Assembly: GCA_002477595.1 (NCBI GenBank)
Contig: DLQN01000048.1
Span: 1-7,049 of the forward strand
Direction: 5' to 3'
Length of the DNA: 7,049 bases
Source of the DNA: Roseivirga sp. UBA7431
GTDB taxonomy: Bacteria > Bacteroidota > Bacteroidia > Cytophagales > Cyclobacteriaceae
In this document: positions 5,476 to 7,049 of the stretch, piece by piece
Layout: every line of letters starts with the position of its first letter
How positions within the stretch are numbered: the stretch's first letter is position 1
Program-made: the position numbers and the translations under genes
Notes under the pieces: model-generated
Databases searched by the model: none
The model's input: the letters and a program-made list of their open reading frames with translations, nothing else
Told to the model about the DNA's origin: nothing

Positions 5476-6722
5476 GAAAGCCGATTTTATTCCTGCTAGT
5501 ACTGTGCCTACCACTCTTTGGTCATGCACAGGTAGACTTTTTATTAAAACCTGATAGAGTCTTTGACGGGAAGACCATGCATGAAAACTGGGTGGTGACT
5601 GTCTCGGGGAATAAAATTATGTACGCAGGGCCTGCTAGAAGTATTAATGCCAAGGAGACTGTTAACCTAAAAGGCATGACTTTAATGCCGGGAATGATTG
5701 AAGGGCATTCTCACATTCTGCTTCACCCTTACAACGAAACCTCTTGGAACGATCAGGTGTTGAAAGAATCATTTGCTGAAAGATCAGCTCGTGCGGTGAA
5801 CCACTTAAGGGCATCTTTGATGGCAGGAATCACCACCATGCGAGACCTAGGTTCTGAAGGGGCTGGTTACACCGATGTCGGCATGAAACAAGCCGTGAAT
5901 AAAGGTGTGATTCCTGGGCCTCGACTGTTAGTAGCAGGCAAAGCCATTGTGGCAACGGGAAGCTATGGTCCAAAAGGCTTTCACGAAGGAGTTCAAGTAC
6001 CGCTTGGCGCTGAAACAGCTGATGGTTTTGATGAATTGATTAGAGTGACGCGTGATCAAATCGGCCATGGTGCAGATTTTATAAAGGTATATGCTGATTA
6101 TCGTTGGGGACCAAACGGAACAGCTGAAGCTACTTTTACCGTAGCCGAACTTAAAACCATTATTGAAATGGCTGAAAGCAGTGGTCGATATGTAGTTGCA
6201 CATGCAGCTTCCCCCGAGGGTATGAGAAGAGCGATAGAAGCCGGGGTTGAAACGATTGAACATGGCGATGGTGGAACGCCAGAATTGTTTGCCCTTATGG
6301 CAGAAAAAGGAATTGGGTTTTGCCCAACACTAGCCGCTGGTGATGCCATTAGCCAATATGGAGGATGGAAAAAGGGGCTAGACCCTGAGCCGACTAGAAT
6401 TTCGAACAAACGTAAATCTTTCAAAATGGCACTAGATGCTGGAGTCAAAATTGTATTCGGGGGAGATGTTGGGGTTTTCACGCATGGTGAAAATGCACGT
6501 GAGCTGGAGATGATGGTAGATTATGGGATGACTCCTGAATCTACTTTGCAGTCTGCTACTTCTCTCAATGCAGAAATGTTTCATTTAGAACGGTTAGGGC
6601 AAATCAAAGAAGGCTTCTTGGCAGATATTATAGCCGTAGAAGGAAATCCAATCGATAATATTTCCAACTTGAAAAAAGTGAATATGGTGATGAAGAATGG
6701 GGTCATTTATAAAGGAAACTGA
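5472..6722 (+). CDS. Exported metal-dependent amidohydrolase (imidazolonepropionase/prolidase-like)
   Basis: The protein has 416 residues with a signal peptide (1-19, cleavage after GHA, then QVD), so it acts in the periplasm or is secreted. The mature protein shows the amidohydrolase layout: a small N-terminal beta-sandwich part, then a TIM barrel. Metal ligands can be followed through the sequence: HxH in GMIEGHSH (His79 and His81), Lys205 in DFIKVYAD (probably carboxylated, bridging two metals), His244 in VVAHA, His264 in ETIEHGDGG, and Asp332 in FGGDVGV. The full binuclear set is present, so it should be active. The best match is the group often annotated Xaa-Pro dipeptidase- or imidazolonepropionase-like (Met_dep_hydrolase_A type), whose members cleave C-terminal or cyclic amide bonds of small substrates. 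The exact substrate is unknown. It overlaps the VOC gene by 4 bases and ends one base before the next ATG. Confidence 0.93.
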   Translation: MRKPILFLLVLCLPLFGHAQVDFLLKPDRVFDGKTMHENWVVTVSGNKIMYAGPARSINAKETVNLKGMTLMPGMIEGHSHILLHPYNETSWNDQVLKESFAERSARAVNHLRASLMAGITTMRDLGSEGAGYTDVGMKQAVNKGVIPGPRLLVAGKAIVATGSYGPKGFHEGVQVPLGAETADGFDELIRVTRDQIGHGADFIKVYADYRWGPNGTAEATFTVAELKTIIEMAESSGRYVVAHAASPEGMRRAIEAGVETIEHGDGGTPELFALMAEKGIGFCPTLAAGDAISQYGGWKKGLDPEPTRISNKRKSFKMALDAGVKIVFGGDVGVFTHGENARELEMMVDYGMTPESTLQSATSLNAEMFHLERLGQIKEGFLADIIAVEGNPIDNISNLKKVNMVMKNGVIYKGN

Positions 6723-6723
6723 C

Positions 6724-7049
6724 ATGAAGAAAATCTATTTTTTAATACTCACAGTGTTCATATCAGGGTGTTCAACGTTCTCAGGCAAGAAAGAAGTTGC
6801 ACAGACAAGTTTAGAGATCTACAATCCTGTTAATGCACCTCAAAAGGTACTGAATGTTGGCTTTTTAGCCATCAATGGAGTTTATAACTCAGAGCTGATG
6901 GCGCCATACGATATCTTTCAACACACTATTTTTCATACTGACCCTGGTATGAAGACATTCATCGTCTCCCCAACGCTAGAACCTATTGTTACTTTTGAGG
7001 GAATTACCATTACACCTCATTATAGCTTTGAAAACACGCCTGATATAGA
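6724..7049 (+). CDS. DJ-1/PfpI family lipoprotein, N-terminal part (gene runs off the right edge)
   Basis: An ATG one base after the amidohydrolase stop opens a frame of 108 codons that is still open at the window end. It begins with a lipoprotein signal (MKKIYFLILTVF, then ISGC with lipidated Cys16) and a short linker to about residue 40. The start of a class I glutamine amidotransferase-like fold of the DJ-1/PfpI type follows: VLNVGFLAINGVYNSELMAPYD at about 42-63, with Glu57 at the place of the conserved acidic residue near the nucleophile, then FIVSP and VTFEGITITPHYSFEN. The nucleophile Cys and the rest lie beyond the edge. Most relatives are cytosolic, including protein deglycases, glyoxalase III and transcriptional regulators, so a lipid-anchored form is less usual. 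It is the third gene of the VOC/amidohydrolase unit. Whether the active Cys is kept cannot be seen. Confidence 0.85.
   Translation, partial: MKKIYFLILTVFISGCSTFSGKKEVAQTSLEIYNPVNAPQKVLNVGFLAINGVYNSELMAPYDIFQHTIFHTDPGMKTFIVSPTLEPIVTFEGITITPHYSFENTPDI

Noticed and set aside
5928..6481. Minus-strand open frames of 111 and 127 codons opposite the amidohydrolase
   Set aside because: They lie antisense to a well-supported enzyme with a complete active site and have compositions typical of shadow frames.

Overview
The window looks like ordinary chromosomal DNA from a member of the Bacteroidota, probably a marine Cytophagales/Flammeovirgaceae-type bacterium. The placement rests on moderate-to-low GC, the near absence of Shine-Dalgarno sequences before starts, an exact Bacteroidota-type -7 box (TAACTTTG) upstream of the decarboxylase gene, and the overall character of the proteins. 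The genus is a guess. No mobile element, rRNA, tRNA or CRISPR array is visible. Genes are tightly packed, and the longest non-coding gaps are about 185 to 190 bp.

Layout. (1) Positions 1-674, minus strand: a short XRE-type repressor (465-674) sits upstream of a patatin-like phospholipase that runs off the left edge (1-391). (2) Positions 675-861: a divergent spacer with a three-armed CCAAAA/TTTTGG inverted-repeat element in front of the repressor. (3) Positions 862-996, plus strand: a 44-residue one-helix membrane protein. Its stop codon directly abuts the stop codon of the converging lipoprotein gene. (4) Positions 997-2978, minus strand: a two-gene operon of an aromatic-L-amino-acid decarboxylase (1566-2978) followed 20 bp later by a small lipoprotein of unknown function (997-1545). 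(5) Positions 3071-4867, plus strand: a three-gene operon of a LemA protein, a soluble TPM-domain protein, and an exported, membrane-anchored YgcG-like TPM protein with a Gly-rich tail. Its junctions are a 1-nt overlap and a 1-nt gap. (6) Positions 5053-7049, plus strand: a VOC (glyoxalase-fold) protein, an exported binuclear amidohydrolase, and a DJ-1/PfpI-family lipoprotein cut by the right edge. Here the junctions are a 4-nt overlap and a 1-nt gap.

How the genes may work together. The LemA/TPM/TPM set is a recurring envelope-associated grouping without a settled biochemical role. The VOC/amidohydrolase/DJ-1 set combines one cytosolic protein with two envelope-directed ones and probably handles a small organic or carbonyl-containing substrate, which the sequence does not identify. 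The decarboxylase keeps the catalytic residues for amine production from an aromatic amino acid. I do not see a clearly new system. The points most worth a second look are the DJ-1 lipoprotein operon, the LemA/TPM operon, the control element before the XRE gene, and the zero-gap convergent junction at 996/997 with two hairpins just inside the lipoprotein gene.
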